DNA of 64,000 bases, taken from the NCBI GenBank assembly GCA_037903355.1, contig JBAJFE010000060.1, forward strand, positions 372,001 through 436,000, in the 5' to 3' direction. The notes beneath the pieces are model-generated. The model saw only the letters and a program-made list of their open reading frames with translations. It did not search any database and was not told where the DNA came from. Source of the DNA: Trichuris trichiura. Taxonomy: Eukaryota; Nematoda; Enoplea; Trichinellida; Trichuridae. Both the position numbers and the translations under genes were made by a program. How positions within the stretch are numbered: the stretch's first letter is position 1; each line of letters starts with the position of its first letter. This document shows, in pieces, positions 1-14,587 of the stretch.

Positions 1-209
1 TGATCGTCTGTTGTTTTATGAAACCAACATGTATCTCATCGTTATCACAGCGAGGGCTACCTTGCCGCTGAAGAAGGTTAATCTCCTTATTCAATAAAAT
101 AAATGGGCGATCCGTCAAGTAAAGTGATCAACAATACAAAAATGGAATTCTTACCCTCACGAAGTGCTGTGCTAATGCGAGTGCTCTACAGGAGACGCTG
201 AAGTGCCAG

Positions 210-215
210 TTTATT
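210..215 (-). terminator. Candidate polyadenylation signal of the SLC4 gene
   Basis: AATAAA on the minus strand, 78 nt past the proposed stop codon. The spacing fits cleavage shortly afterwards and supports ending the gene at 294. Confidence 0.5.
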
Positions 216-293
216 GCAATAGATAACGCTGCGCAAGTTTCCATTGTTTAGATGCGTTAAATTGAAAATGCAGCAGCTGTTGAACCAGACCAT

Positions 294-3200
294 TTAGGCG
301 TCTGTAGGACATGATATTCATTTGTTTAATCATACGAAATATGTTATCTTTGTATGAATCAGCATATACTTACCAATTTTTCCATCTTCAGCTGAATAGC
401 TTGACTTAACTTTACGACGGCTAGAACCACTAGGCATGCCTACTCGTGCATAAACAGCAACTTGGACTGCAATAAAATAAAATTTATTGACATGAGGTTA
501 TGTTGCCAATCCGAAATGATTAAACTTCCCTATTATGATAAATCTGCATCGTACTAAAAGGTGAGCATGCAATGAAAGGGTTACTTTCATGCTGGCCAAG
601 AAAATTGGCAGAATTATTGAGTTGAACTGTACAGCCCGAATGATCGACCAAATTGCTTGAAAATAACCGACCATCCCTTAACGCTTTGCTTTACAGCCCT
701 TTAGTTGATTCCAAAGAGGTAGCAAGTCATCAAGAGCTTGAAGATCAAGCCGTGAAAACACTCTGTCCAAAAGTTTTCTTATGACCACCATTACCAATAG
801 CTGAAATGATTTGTCATGCGAAAAAAAAATACAGCGCAATCTTTACCATCAAAGGAAAGAAAAGCGATATGCTTTTCGTATATTTCACGACACAGAGAAT
901 GATGAAAGCCACAGCTTGAATTGCGGTAAATATACAAACTCGGCGAAACGGTACGACGCCCAAAAATTTGTAGTTCGGCTGATACTTTACCGGTGAGAAT
1001 AGTAATAGTATTCTTTGTACGAACTTACAAAAACTTTCGATGCTTTCAATGGTCTAAAATTTTCTGCTTACCTGCTGTTCAAACAGACATGACAATCCCA
1101 TGTGAAGAAAAACTCCAAGAAGCGCAGGCAAAGGTATCATCTTTAACAAAATAGAAAAAATTAAGCAAGCAAACTTCACGAAATCTCCAATCATTCTTAT
1201 TTCTTTACCTGAAGAACAGGAGTCAACAGAAGTGAGAGGCCAATAAGTAAATGGGCAGCAAGTGCTGAAACACGTTGCTCTCTGCGTTCAAAAATCATTG
1301 TCGTACATTTAATGATTGCCTGATGAAGTAGACATACCTTATTCCTATAAAAGCAGGCTTTTCGCCAGGCGCTTTGCATTCAGAAACAACCTTCAAGCTC
1401 TCTATATGACTAATAGACAGCATGGTAGCGGCAACAAAGATGGGCAATCCAAAGACTCCGCATATTATGGTGAGAATACTGACAACAAGCAAATCGAGGT
1501 GATAGCCAAAACCTTTCTGAAAATAAGATTGGCAAAAATGTGGAATTCAATAAGACTTTAACCACCTTAAGTAAATTCTCCGGTCTATTTACTATCACAG
1601 CCGTAATCTGCTGATCCATTACCAGTAAAATAGTGAGAAGAAGTGCCGGAAAGAAAGTAACAACATAGATCCACCAAGCTTTGATGTTCAACCAGTTCAC
1701 AATCCAAGGTCTGTCAATGGATGGCTATTAATAAACAAATTGTGTTGCAATATATAATCATATATATACAAAGCTTCAAGTACCCGAAAAGTGCTTGGAA
1801 GAATCAACTTTGGCACTTTCAGACCGACCAGTTCACTGACAACAGTCGCAATTACTATACTAAAGAGTGGAGCAAAGTTGGCTAACGTTTCACGCACCTT
1901 GAAAGGTAAAGTTTTTAGAAACGCCAAATCGTTATATGTATAGGTCGATTATCACTTCAAGCATCCATAATCTCTACGTCATACTAAACATTAAGAATAA
2001 AAACATAAATAAAAGCAAAGTAGATAGCGCGTACAACTTGAAAATGCAGCGACAACTGATCAACATGATCAAAGCATCTTCAAGTAGCCACGCTCTCTGG
2101 ATTCACTAGGCAAGTTTTTAAGACTTCCACATTATATCATTACACTGAATATGGCAAAATGGCTTACTTTGTCAGGGAAGAACGCAGAGGTTCTGAACTT
2201 CTTTAAGCTGTACATAATCAGGTACGCAAGTAAAAATAGCAACAGCGAAAATAAGAATATGTCCGGGTAGAAGTGACAACGCAACCCATGTACTGTTCCG
2301 CCGTCCAATTCGCAGTCTATACCAACAGGCTTCTCATTACTGCTAGAAGAAAAATATGCACCTGTTACCTTTGGCAGTAAAGTTGTCCCACAAGAACATG
2401 GAAGAGCTATTACTAGAGTTGGTCACACAATGACATGGCGGTTCGTCAAAAAGCATCTAATTAGAAAAAATAACAATAGCAGCTTCGATTCTTTGACGTT
2501 TTCCTACCTGTGGATCCGTCACAATTGGATGTTCCTTATAAATGTTAGCCATTCCTTGTATAGCTTCAACAACAAATATTACGGCAATCAAAGTAGCGAA
2601 TAATTCTTCTGTGAATCGGGTTATAAAGGCAACAAGAAAGGAAGTGTCAAAGGCCACAAGCAAAATTATGATTACTGCAGTCCACATGCACAGCCATCCT
2701 CTGGCAGCCAAAAAATCGATCCCGTGACTTCTAAACAAAACAAATCAAACGCTAGTATAGAATGGAAAAGGAATGCCCACTCGCAAACGCGGTAAAAAAT
2801 AGATTCAAATATAAGTACAGGTCCGGTTGCTGAAAGAATGTTCAATGGCTGACCACTAAGCAAACCGAATAACACACCGCTGACGCAGCCGGAAATAATG
2901 CACTCCATTATGCCCTAGAACGAAGAACAATTCAGTGGTTGAAATATTATGCTTTGCAGACAAGTACCATTTGATTGTCAAGACTGTGACTCATCACAGC
3001 TCCAAATATAATAATATTAGCTAGATTAGTAAGGAACAAGAAAAGAGTAGCTGCAGTGATCTGACTAGAGGAGCTGAAACTTGTAAAGGCGTCAGTGATG
3101 TCAGACAAGTAACGGGGTAATATCCTTTTCACGTCGTCGAAAAGACCGCCGAAAAGTCTGAAAACTTTCACAAAGTTATCCCGAAGTACAAGATGAATGC

Positions 3201-6200
3201 CATAAAAGCAGTAAGTCACAACTGTTCGACACCTAAGTTCATTTGTACTTTGAAAGATGCACATAATAGAGAAGGTAGGCCATGGTTAAATACCATAGAC
3301 GAAATGTTAGTTTTAGTAAGAGAAAAGACTTTCTTTCCCATCTCTTTGTGCACAGAAGTTATGCAGAAAGTATAACAACTTTCTTGAAATTTAAAACTTC
3401 TGGTTATCTTCGATTATTTTCTAGAAGATCAAACTGCTAAAAACTGTACAATAAAGTATGTACATTTAAGTTCGAAAATGTAACTTAAATTCTTCCTTCC
3501 AATCCGCTCATCCATGTAGCACTTGGAAGCTTTCTAGAATAGCAACTTTGTATTGCAATCCTACAAGTCAAAGGCAATAACTAAGTACGTTGGAAGCGCT
3601 TTATTGTTCCTAAGCAATTCGGAACTTTCAGTGCACACATGACCCCACCGTCCGTTTCTTAATCAGGCGACGTGGATAGGTGTACCATGAAAGCAGTTTC
3701 TCTATGATATTGAACAAAACTAAAAGCCGGAAGGCTTCCATTTCAAGGAACATGGGCAGTACTTGTTAGCACATTGTAACACGTTACTTTTGCCTCGAAT
3801 CCCAATTCCCTAAGAGTAAGGCTTTGTCCCACCAAACGAAAGTACCCACATTTCATGGTGCTCAACTCTGGCAATACTGTGATGCACTGACAGGAAAATC
3901 ACAAGATCATTATTATGCGATAGCTATTTTCGTTAGATTCTGCTGATAACAGCACGTTTCAGAAGCTGACTCTAAGCATGCCCAATAGCACTGATTCCAG
4001 ACCTTTTCTATCATCTGCTCACCATCGTCCAACGGTTCAGTTTGAGCTCTTATCTTTTGCTGTTTTACACTTACGCTTTAGGTTGGCCACAAACTTAGGC
4101 CTACCCTTTAAAAATTATATGGAATGAGTTAATGAAGCCGATAACAAGTATCTTAAGTTTAAACCTAAATCTTAGCATCAAAGAAGCAACCCAATCAAGA
4201 AACGGCTGACTTCCTCTCAGGCTTCAACGCTACTTTCATTTTGTTGCTCCTAATATTATCAAAGCTGAAATAATTGCGTGATTACAATGCCATTTCCGTA
4301 ACAGTAAAATTTAACGGGTTATGTTAAGCGGATGAATCTTACCAGCTTCAAAGGAACTCAGCGTATATTACTTAACAATACTGTGCATTTATCGAATTTA
4401 GAAAAGTAGATAGTAAAGTGCTAAACATTTTAACGGTCTGTTATACCTTCCGGTATAGAGAAGGCCTTCCAAGTTAAAATGACTCGTTTCTTCTGGCGTT
4501 GCCTTTTGTAAATCATCCGCCACAGCGTCCTATAAAAACGTGGCAATTGATCTAGCGTGCAAAAATGCTAAATGCTAAAGGAGTTTACCTGCGAATCGAT
4601 TTTGCTCACTTCAAGGTACATATCTTCAGGTATTTTGTTTGGAGGAATAATTCTTGATCTTGTGATGAAATCGTCGACCACATTAGATAACTGTTTGCCA
4701 GTAATTGAATCTGTCAAGCATTTAGAAGAAGCAGAATCAATCAGAATTGAGGCAAGGCACCGCCCAACAGAGGCTAAATCCACTGTGCAGTCTTTCGGAG
4801 CAAGAAGAAGGAAGACGTAGCGAATAGGCAAATTGATCTGTACTTTCGAATATTAGCTCGTATGACCATTAAAATTTCGCGTTTGCGTACTTGTGATAGG
4901 GCCGGAATTGCTTGATCAGCTCTTAACCGCACAAAAGCACTGGCCATTGTCTTGACAAGATCAGTGCAACCAACAAGTATTACTGCTACAACAGTTCTTT
5001 CTTGCAGCTTTCTTTTAAAACTTTGGGCCTAATTTAACACTGCGTTAATGTGCGGGTCGTTCAATACAGCGTAAATGCAGATATTACCACACTGATTTTC
5101 AAATCTGATAACGGCGTTTCTGAAGAAGGAGTAGAAGCGATCGATTTGTCAGATGACTTTTTCTTATCCTTTATTGTAAACGAAAGTACTTTCTTTAGCC
5201 TTTCCAAACTTTCCTTCATATAGTGCTTCGGAGACAAAAGCAAGTGTTCAAGTTGATCCGCCATTGCATATTCAATGTATTGACGCCTTATAAAGCCGTC
5301 AACCAAATTACCTAAACGTGGCTTGACCGAAACATACTCTGTTTTACACGAACGATCACTAAATTGGTCTTTACCAACCAGCTCAGCAAAATCGCGAGGC
5401 TCGCAGTCAGTTAGCAGTAAACCATCTGCCAGTAACTTTCTTAAAGTCATTATGGATTGATAAGCAAGAAGTGATATGTGAGGCTTTGACCATCGTTCCC
5501 CTGATATTCCAACCGTTTCTTCATATTTTACCCACCTACAAATGAAAAAGACGAAACAAGACACACCAAACGGATATCAACCATAAATATCACTTTGCGA
5601 AAAACGTCATCAGATAAAGCAGTGTGCATTCTACGAAATCGCGACCTCACTCTTATGTTCGCTCTTCGAAAAAAAGGCATTGCGAATTTAAAAGAGTAAA
5701 AATACAAACAACTTTACTCTAAGCACTGCTATTCATGCCTTTATGTGCTATGCCTCTGCATGTCGTCACTGTAAAAAGGAAATAAAATTTCAACTCACTC
5801 AAAAAATTAGCTCGTCATCTCTCCAACAAACTGTCATTAATGTCATATTTGAATGATTCGTCGATTAATAAAATTACTTTTCGCAAAGGCTAAGATTCCA
5901 AAACAAATTTAACGACGCAAAATCTTCCATTACGTCTATCCGACTCAGACTTGAGATAAAAAATGTATGAATGCGCCACATTGTGTGTTTAAAATGAACA
6001 TTTGCGTCACGCGTCGATATAGCATCATTGTTTAAAAAGGAACATTACTGCTGGTGCCATGTAGTGCTGTAATTAAATAACAAATTGTAAAGCAGCGAAT
6101 GGATGGATCATTGAAAAAGTAATTAATGTATGGCACATTCGTAATGCTGTTACTGAAGGCGAAGTTGATGATGACTTATCACCTTTTTAAGGTGACGAAA

Positions 6201-9200
6201 GCACAAAATATTTTCGTGCATTGTGCGCGATAAACACATTTCAAGGATGCTCTTGTTCCGACGGAAATTGTCCTTCCCTCGGCTAAGCATTTTTTTTCAC
6301 TATATCGTTTATCCGTGAACGGAATAAGCTGCTTCAAGCAACAATAAATTACCTTATCACATAAGCGAGAAAGTGTTTTACAGATACAAATTAATTTGAA
6401 ATGAAGCGTGAGCAAAAATTCAAGAAATAAAAAGTCTGCTTACACCAACGCTTAAAATACAACGCACAAGGGGCAAAGAAAATAATTTAACCACAGAATA
6501 GATAATAAACTGTTTTGCGCTACGAATGAAGAATTTGCCAGAGTGACGCAACGCTACAAATGCAGACTGAAGTAAAACGTTAATGGATAAACAATATGCG
6601 TACAGTCATTAAGCAAATGTACGCTGATGCAATCCGCATTCGTAGGAAAAGTACCGTAAGATAATACTGTAAAATTAAAGCTTAATGCGAAATAGCATTT
6701 TTCAAAATGACGACAATATGTTATACTTAACATGGGTAATAAAGCTGCGCTATAGTGGGTAGACTAGCTCTTGAAAACTGGCTCGACGCTAACGATTTCG
6801 AATAAAAGAAACAAAACATGACAGGACACTGCGCAGATGTCGGTAGAAACAATAACTGTAATAAATTGTTTCCAATTTAGCTCTAAGCGAATGTCCACCA
6901 GCTGAACAAAGTAACGAACCAGTTAAGTGGCACCAAAACTTTCATTTTCAACTTTTAAATCAAACGAAAGGACAGGAATGGCGTGCTACGTTTTCCGTTA
7001 AGCGTGCACAAATGCAAAAGAACTTTCACAACGTCCGCTAGTATCAATTTAAAAAAATACAAACATATACGAAAAGGAAGTTTGTCGACCAATGCAAGAA
7101 AGACAATGCCATAACGTACAGTTCTCATTGAACTTCAAAGCAAAGTAAATAGCATATAAAAAATTGTACTCTCAAAGAATTGTTTACTAAAAAGTCGGCT
7201 ATTGTGAGCAGGCAATGAATTTCAATAGCATTTATGCTTTTCAGGAATGAAATTCTACTGCCAAAGCTCAAGAAACAATTTCGACTGCCCATCACAGCTT
7301 CTGTCATACTCATTTCAATTTGAAGCTTTGCTCTTCAGAGAATTCATCAACTCGCTATGCAGCAGTCTCTTGTACATTTCTCAATGGGTTGGAAAAGGAT
7401 GGCATTTAGGCAAATGAAAGAAAGTTTGAATTTTTAACAGCAAACGTTTTATGTATGTATACATAAACGAAGAAACCATACCAGAACGATCAATCACACT
7501 GACGTCAGTTGGTGGTAAGCCATGAACAAAAGAGGCTGAATAAACGGCTACTGTATATGGCAACCCTTTCGTAAAAGAAGATCAACAGAATAAGAGTTTA
7601 CGGATTTTGTCAGTGAGAAAGAAACTAGTGTATTCCAAACGTTTTGGCATTTCCAGGTGATCATAAAATAGATGAATAAGGAATTGCCGTGCTGTAGAAC
7701 AGTAATGTCACAGAATAATCACAATAAATCCTTCAAACCGACGAAACGTGAAGAAAAACGAAGCTGGATAATGTCAGCGTTAAAAACGTATAGGCGCTAC
7801 TGCCGATCTTGCTGACGATGCCCCATTCATTCGCTTGGTAAAACTTTTATCTTGGCTTTGCCTCGTCGCGAAGCATGAGAAACCAGCTGCGTGGAAAAAG
7901 AGTAACTTGTTCAAAAAGGATTGACATTAAAGGCACATATATCATTTTTGAGAAGCTTTACAAGTATATATGGAATGAACAACTCATGCAGATGCCCTAT
8001 ACAGGCATGAAAGCCCCATATGTAAGTGCTTCATTTTTGCTGTTGCAATACATTGTACATGTTAGGTTGAAAAAATTTCATGACGAAAACTAATCTACGC
8101 AAAAATCAATTACTTCTGCCAAAGGAGAGATCAACGTCTGCAGTGAATTTCTAATTTTCTAACCTATAAAATTCATGAATACCATTTGCAACAATGTGCG
8201 AACGAACCCTGATTAACCTAGCAAGCACTGCCTGAAAACTGAACGCTTAAGCAATTGGTCAGCTGACCGCCACTGCGCATGGAAATTTTCGGCAAAATCA
8301 TGCAGCCACCTTCCGACGTCAATTGAGCAATTGTATACCGCGATGGATGACTGATCAACTGAATTAAACGTAACAGACGACGGACGCTATTTCCGTCGGC
8401 AAAGCGTATACCAAATAAGCGCTCTCGTCTACACAAAGCGGACTAAAGCAGAAATAAATGAGCAATTAGGATACTTTGACGTCTGCTTTGCTATCAAGCA
8501 AAAATCCATAACCTTGTTGACATTCCTATACGAAATTAACGTTTCTTTCGATGCAGACAAACAAGAACAGATAAAACCTTAAAGTTATTCCTGATGAAGG
8601 CTCTGCGGATTCAATGAAGACGGCGGAAGACAAAAGCGATAAGGAAAAACTATTCTACCGAAATTTTTAAACAATAAATTTCGAAAAGTGATCCGTTTAG
8701 CGATCTTGTCAATTTCTACTTATTTGTTTGAAAGATTTCCTTCCTGATAAGTAGGACATTGACTTCGAAGAGAAGTTGGTTTGAAACCTGACAATTCAAG
8801 AAAAATAAAATATGAACACGGATAGCACAACTGTTTGACCTGAAAACTGTCTTCGGCTAGAATGAATGAACGACAAAATGAACTGTTTTCATGTTAGTAC
8901 ATAGTGGACGTTGCGCAGCAGCAACCGAGTAACGTAGAATAAGAATTTCAAAACAAAACATGCAGCAGCAGTTGGATACTTGAATAAAACGATCGTAAAT
9001 CTTTTTCACTACTTTGCAAGCCGTAATCATCCATTGATAAGCACTATTGTGCGATTTTCAAAAGTGTATTTACAGATAAGCCGCCTAATGTTACCACCAA
9101 AGCTACAAAGCGGCAGAAGTACTTTAGCTACAAAGAAGTATCGTTATTTCACGAGTACATAGCTTACGGAATACATAGTGTTGACTAATTCCATCAGGTA

Positions 9201-9842
9201 AATTATCAAACGTGCGTGCCAATGTTGCGGACAGATTGCAGAACATTGTGAAGCACACTTCCAACAGCCTATGCTAAACCACTTACTGCTGCCAGTGAAC
9301 AAAATGCGCTCAGCGCAAGCGAAATGTTTCACCATTTTGAATATCGACGTTACAATGCCGTTAAGATTGAAAGCACGCAGACGTAATGAATGAAAATTTC
9401 GATTACTAAGATAAAGCGGCCACCATCGGGCCGATCGAAAATATGCTAATGACTCTACATGCTCACGGGTGCTGAACGAGAAATTATTTACCGTGCTTTT
9501 TCGCGCCAAATAAACCCTTTGTTGTCTGTCTGCTCGTGCAACTCCAGCAGTTCACAAAATATCGGCGCCTGATCTGCATCTCTTGGCTCTTCAATGGCAT
9601 TAGAAACTTCGGGAGCTAAAGCAGAAGGAAATTTTGTTTGCTTCACAGACAACTTCAAAAACGTGTGAACATTGGTTAAAGTCACAACTGTTCAACGGCG
9701 CTTAGCAATACGGTAAACAATGACAGCTTCAAGTTGAACGCAGTGGGAATGGAATTACGTTGACTTTGGACATACCGACAGAATCCAGAAGAAATCTGAC
9801 TTGATCAACCGGCTTTTCAGCAAGCAAACCTAAAAGCAACAT
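294..9842 (-). CDS. SLC4-family bicarbonate transporter, Na+-coupled type
   Basis: A plasma-membrane bicarbonate carrier of the SLC4 family, rebuilt as 20 exons: 9842-9776, 9615-9492, 5535-5088, 5028-4891, 4837-4589, 4529-4447, 3157-2968, 2914-2781, 2730-2508, 2456-2392, 2342-2168, 1897-1784, 1724-1566, 1516-1338, 1281-1209, 1140-1072, 1023-847, 800-695, 466-374, 301-294. All junctions keep frame, giving about 957 residues, usual for the family. The cytoplasmic domain (about 30-345) has [19 protein letters not shown] and AFVRLRAD. The membrane domain (about 375-925) carries [39 protein letters not shown] and [18 protein letters not shown], together with a Cys-rich third outer loop (about 552-600) bearing NSS glycosylation sites, is typical of sodium-coupled members rather than anion exchangers; that is family inference. 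The start at 9842 is the first ATG in frame, but an acceptor-like TTTTAG just inside it means another 5' exon is possible. The short basic tail ends at a TAA at 296-294. Confidence 0.9.
5536..9491 (-). other. Long SLC4 intron 2, otherwise empty
   Basis: This 3956-nt intron splits a single Arg codon (CG then G) in the conserved stretch that reads REKAR-W. It is far longer than most introns of the gene (46-72 nt; the other long ones are 1289, 268, 228 and 160 nt). I see no further exon, repeat or RNA gene in it; the short open frames inside have no splice sites or recognisable sequence. Confidence 0.7.
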
Positions 9843-12800
9843 TTCTGCAACAGCTGCCAACGACCAATGGAATGCGAGCAACTTAGCGCAGCTTCTTGGT
9901 CTTCCGCATTGCGTCTGGCCATAATGAGGTTGACTATTCAAAATGAGTAAACGTTTGCAAGCTAACTGCGTTGAGCCAACGATGGACCGTCTGGCTCTTG
10001 CAAAACTGAAACTTCAACTTTTATTTTGTACAACACAAAACTTGTCCGACTTTTCGATCGCCTGATTAATCGTTCAACAGAGCAGACTGTGCAGATGAAA
10101 TACAGTCGTCCTACTGGCGGCTTTTTCTCGTTTTAAGAATTGTCCAGCTAGAAATCATGACGTCATGGGTGAAACCAGGATACGCAGGCACTGAGCAAAT
10201 TGTCACTTAGGCGGGAATTGGATTCAACTTAACGGCCTCCTATCCAACAAAGCAACCATCATTTTTAATCGGTGCATTATGATCGACTGAAACGCGCTGC
10301 TTTTACTTACCGAATGCATGCAACATTGGAAAATGAGTAATTAATTCAAAAAATGTCTTGCGACAAAAAGAATTAAAGTAAAAGCCATATATGCAAGACA
10401 CGTGAGCACAAAGAATTTTAAAAGAATTTCCGGTTCACATTCATTAAGTTGAAAGGACCGAGCCAAAATGTTATAAAAATTTAAACTACTGCCACTCAAG
10501 AGAACTGCTCAACCAATAAATAAATCTGTACCATTCCTGTTTGCAGCAACAAAACATTTCGATACACAATTCGTAATCGTTTTTTTTCTAATTACAGAAG
10601 CAAACTATTGCTTCACTATAAAACGTCAGCAAGTAGTAAAAGGTCGCTTCCGTAACAAGAAAATGTGAGCAACTATGAGCCCATTACCAAAGGCTACTAT
10701 TCGTAATCCACATTTCATCTTTTTCCGTGTGTACGTTTCCATACTCTTAGTCTTGATAAACTATTCCGTCACCAAAAAGTGAATATCCATAATACATTGC
10801 ATGACACAGTGATGCTTATCTGCAGATTTTATCGAAACAAAGACAACCTGCACAGCCTAAAACATCATACTAAACACTATACGGGTAAAAGGTATTTCTG
10901 TATAAATGCTAGTACAACTTCAGTTGGCGCGTTATTTCTTACCTAGAGGAAACTATTAGGAGGTGCACAAAGAGATCATGAAAAAACATGATGCATAAAG
11001 ATTAGAAACATGAATGTCTGGGATAATGTTCAATTAGAGCTAACCTGAACATGAACACCATATTGCCTTGGATAATCACAAAATCCAATGGACTGCCGCA
11101 AGTTTGTTGAATGTTGGCCAGAGGGTGCGTTCTTTACAATGAATCAGCGTGCTTAATGAAAAGGAAAACGCGCAATGAAGTTAGTGCGATCGGTTAAAGT
11201 TTAAGAGCACTGCATGGAAAGAATCAGAAACATGCGCTGCGCATATTTTCTTGGCAATTCGCAATGTTCACACGTTTTTTTCAATTCTTCAAATCAGAAC
11301 TAAGAACAAGCTGTTCGAACTGTCTTTCCATTGTTCTCGTTTGAGTTGAGAAATAACATTACAATGAAATGTTTGGCGCAACTTGTCGATATCTAAAGCA
11401 CTTGTTGAAGACTGATTCCAGTTTTCCTAACGACAAGTTCCATCGCAACTTATCGTCGGACAGAAGTTTACCTCTCCAGTTCTAAGGACATGGCGAAAAT
11501 AGCGAACGACCCGTAGAGACAGCAAAGCTGAATAGCCACTGCCAATCGAAGCTATTCAATTATCGCTTCTTGTTAGATACAGTTGAGAAAAGGCAAGAAA
11601 CAAAACGTAGCTACGGAACCTGCAGCTCATCAGCGCTGCGTTACGAATTTCAATAAAGACGGAACGTCGTATCACCACTGAGAACGATCATATTTTTCAT
11701 CAGCTTGGCAATTGCCATGCTGGATTGTAAAAACAATTGAAAGTATAACAGACGAGGCAACAACTGCAGCCCATGCGTGCAAAGTTTTCATACCAATTAT
11801 CATTCTTAAATTTTTAAGCACATCAAACGTAAAATTGATCCAATTTCAGTGTTCTCAAACACAAGTCGCCCAAAATTCCGAAATTTAAAAGTTCTTTTGA
11901 AAAGCCTAAACAGCAACGACAAAAGAAATAAAATTTCACGCCAAGATGAGAAGGAAAAAGAATCAAAGACATACGAAACCAACTTACTTGACATATTCAA
12001 ATCTAAATAGGACGTCAAACGTGACTGCTGCTCCAATCAGTCAAAAATTGTCGATTAAAGTTTAAAACGCAACGCAAAATGCCCCGAAACATTTCAGCTT
12101 ACGTAATGGGAACTTGCACAAGCAAAAAGTAAAGACAGCTAAACAAAGAAAACAACTACGAGACGAAAATCAAATTGCAGCTGCTCGGAACAAAAGCTAA
12201 ATAAATATTGAAACAGGTAGTCTGCGAGCAAAGCTTCCCGGTGAAGGGTACCCTCTTTAAGCGGTTAAATCATTCACGTGAAACTGAAATTGAAAGGCAA
12301 ACACAAAAAGGCCACAAGAGCTAATGAAGCTCAAGTCTAATGGAGCAATCAAGAGAATCTTAATCAAATGTCTTATTCTTTCAAGGCTGAACGTCACTTT
12401 TCAAACGTCGACTTTGGTTAATAAAATGCAAGACACGAATTGGTGTAACTATGGCGCTTCGAAAATTAACGGAAGAACTATTCGCGATATTAAACAACGG
12501 AACAATGGACTCAGCTGAAAGGAGGCAAACGAAAAAACCTCAACGAGTGCGCGCTGTCGGTTTGGCACCTGAAAATACTCTACGCACTCCTGTTCAACAA
12601 CGCTATATAGATGCATGAAACTGCAAAGCAATTTTTGCGCCAGTAACTAACTGTACCGTCCGTTATACAATGCGTACACCTGTAAAATGAAAACTTTTTG
12701 ATCGCTTTACTTCAGGTTGAAGACCACTTTTCAATGCATAGACTGATGGATAAATTCAATAGGGATAATACATTCATTTCCACACACTGAAAACTAGTAT

Positions 12801-14531
12801 CTGCAGGAAAAATACAATCAAAATAATCACCCAAAATAACAGACGATTAGCATGTAGAATTGAAAGATGAAAACTACATTCCGCCTTCTCACTTAATATA
12901 CTACAAGCCTTTTTGTACTAAAATGTTTCGAAACACTTACAAGATAACATACCCTTATAAACGATACCGATTTCGTGCATAAATATATATACGCTCGACT
13001 AATAGTATTGCTAGTCAGTGAAACGGATCGCAGTCACATTCTGCCAAAATAAATCACTAAAACGAAAGCGAAAAGGCTACATCAGCATCAACTGGTCGAC
13101 TGGAACGCACTCGGCGTAAGACGATGCCTGGCGGTGTCTTCTCTCCTGAGCTGGCCGAAATGATTACTTCCTACATTATAGCTAACTGAGTGAGAAATAG
13201 CCATAAGATATTTTAATCCAGTTTTAAATCAATCCTTCACATTCAAAGACAGGCTGAGTACATCGGGCTTAAGCCTGTTTCTTAAAGATGATTATCATAT
13301 TGAACGCGAGACTTTTATGGAAGTTTGCGTTCAAATATGTTCAAACAATCATCAGTCGTATTAGTACAAGCTATTCCAGTTATTCGAAGGCATCCCCTGC
13401 ATTTGTGTGCCTAATCTCCAACCCTGGAGAATATTCTACTAAAGAATTCGTACAAAAAAATTCAAACTTATACAACATAAAGTTCTTCACCTCTGACCAT
13501 TTATGCAACGTTTTAGTTGCACATTAGCCAACGGTGGAACCTCAGGACTCCATTAGCGTCTTTTTAAAATGTTCGTAAATGAAAACCAAAATAGCACATG
13601 TCCTATCAACAAAATTAAGCCACCTGATCGCGTTCAATTTTGCTCATAACACTCGCAAACAGCGCAAGAATTAACATGAAAACAAAATGCAGCCTTACAT
13701 GCAAAAGCAAAAGAAAGACACATTAAGGAAGCCTATGAAGAACGCAAAGTACCGCGTACCGGCCGTCTATTAAACGTCAGAACAAAATAAAGGGATCCCT
13801 AATAGTTGTAAGAATATGACTGAAAAGAGAATGTCTGGTAATGAGCTTATAGGCTTTTATAAGAAAGAGTATACTACAGTATGGTATATGTCAGTTTTGT
13901 AATAAAAGGTTAGAGAAAAGTAGACGCAAACGAGATGTTCTGGTACCATCATCACTTTCAGAGGCCCTCTTCAACTGTCACGTGAACTTCTCGACAGCTT
14001 CGTTTCTCCAAGCCATACCATACCCTATTCAAACTGATGACATTGTAACAGAATATTATTTTAGAAAAAGTTTTATGCGCGTAAGTACATAAACGAATAA
14101 ATTAGGTGATACATTAGCGTATCTGCCCTCATTGTTGAAAAGCGCAACAGAATAATTTACATATGCCACACTTAGTTGACAAGTATACTATCATATGCTA
14201 TAGCCGATGTACTTGCAACACGTAATTAAGATGCACAATTACGACATAATTTTAAAACGCAGTAAGCTACACATCTGAATCGTGTCGGGGTCAACAAGTT
14301 AAAACCAGGAATTTGCTCGTCCTAATAAAGCGCCAATTGAAATTACACGTACAGTAAATTAAGTGGAAAAATCTAAAGACCAACATGAACGACTTGGAAA
14401 ATACGAAGAAATATTTAAGCTGCCATCATTGGCGCAATCGAAAGATGAACTGCGGTTCGGCAAAACGAATTACGTTACTTCGAGCTGAGTCCTCGTCTGG
14501 GACAAAAAGAAATGCATTTTAGAGGAAAAAA
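9843..14531. other. Intergenic stretch between SLC4 and UBE3C genes
   Basis: About 4.7 kb of AT-rich sequence between the SLC4 start and the UBE3C 3' end. Short open frames (for example 11806-12036 minus and 13288-13527 plus) lack splice sites, domains or coding-like composition. The SLC4 promoter and any first noncoding exon should lie at its low-coordinate end, but no clear motif is visible. Confidence 0.6.
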
Positions 14532-14537
14532 TTTATT
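14532..14537 (-). terminator. Candidate polyadenylation signal of the UBE3C gene
   Basis: AATAAA on the minus strand, 50 nt beyond the stop codon of the HECT gene. Position and orientation fit normal 3' end formation. Confidence 0.55.
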
Positions 14538-14587
14538 TAAAATGACCCCGTAAAGTCGCTTTTGTAAATTACATAGGCAAATCTAAA

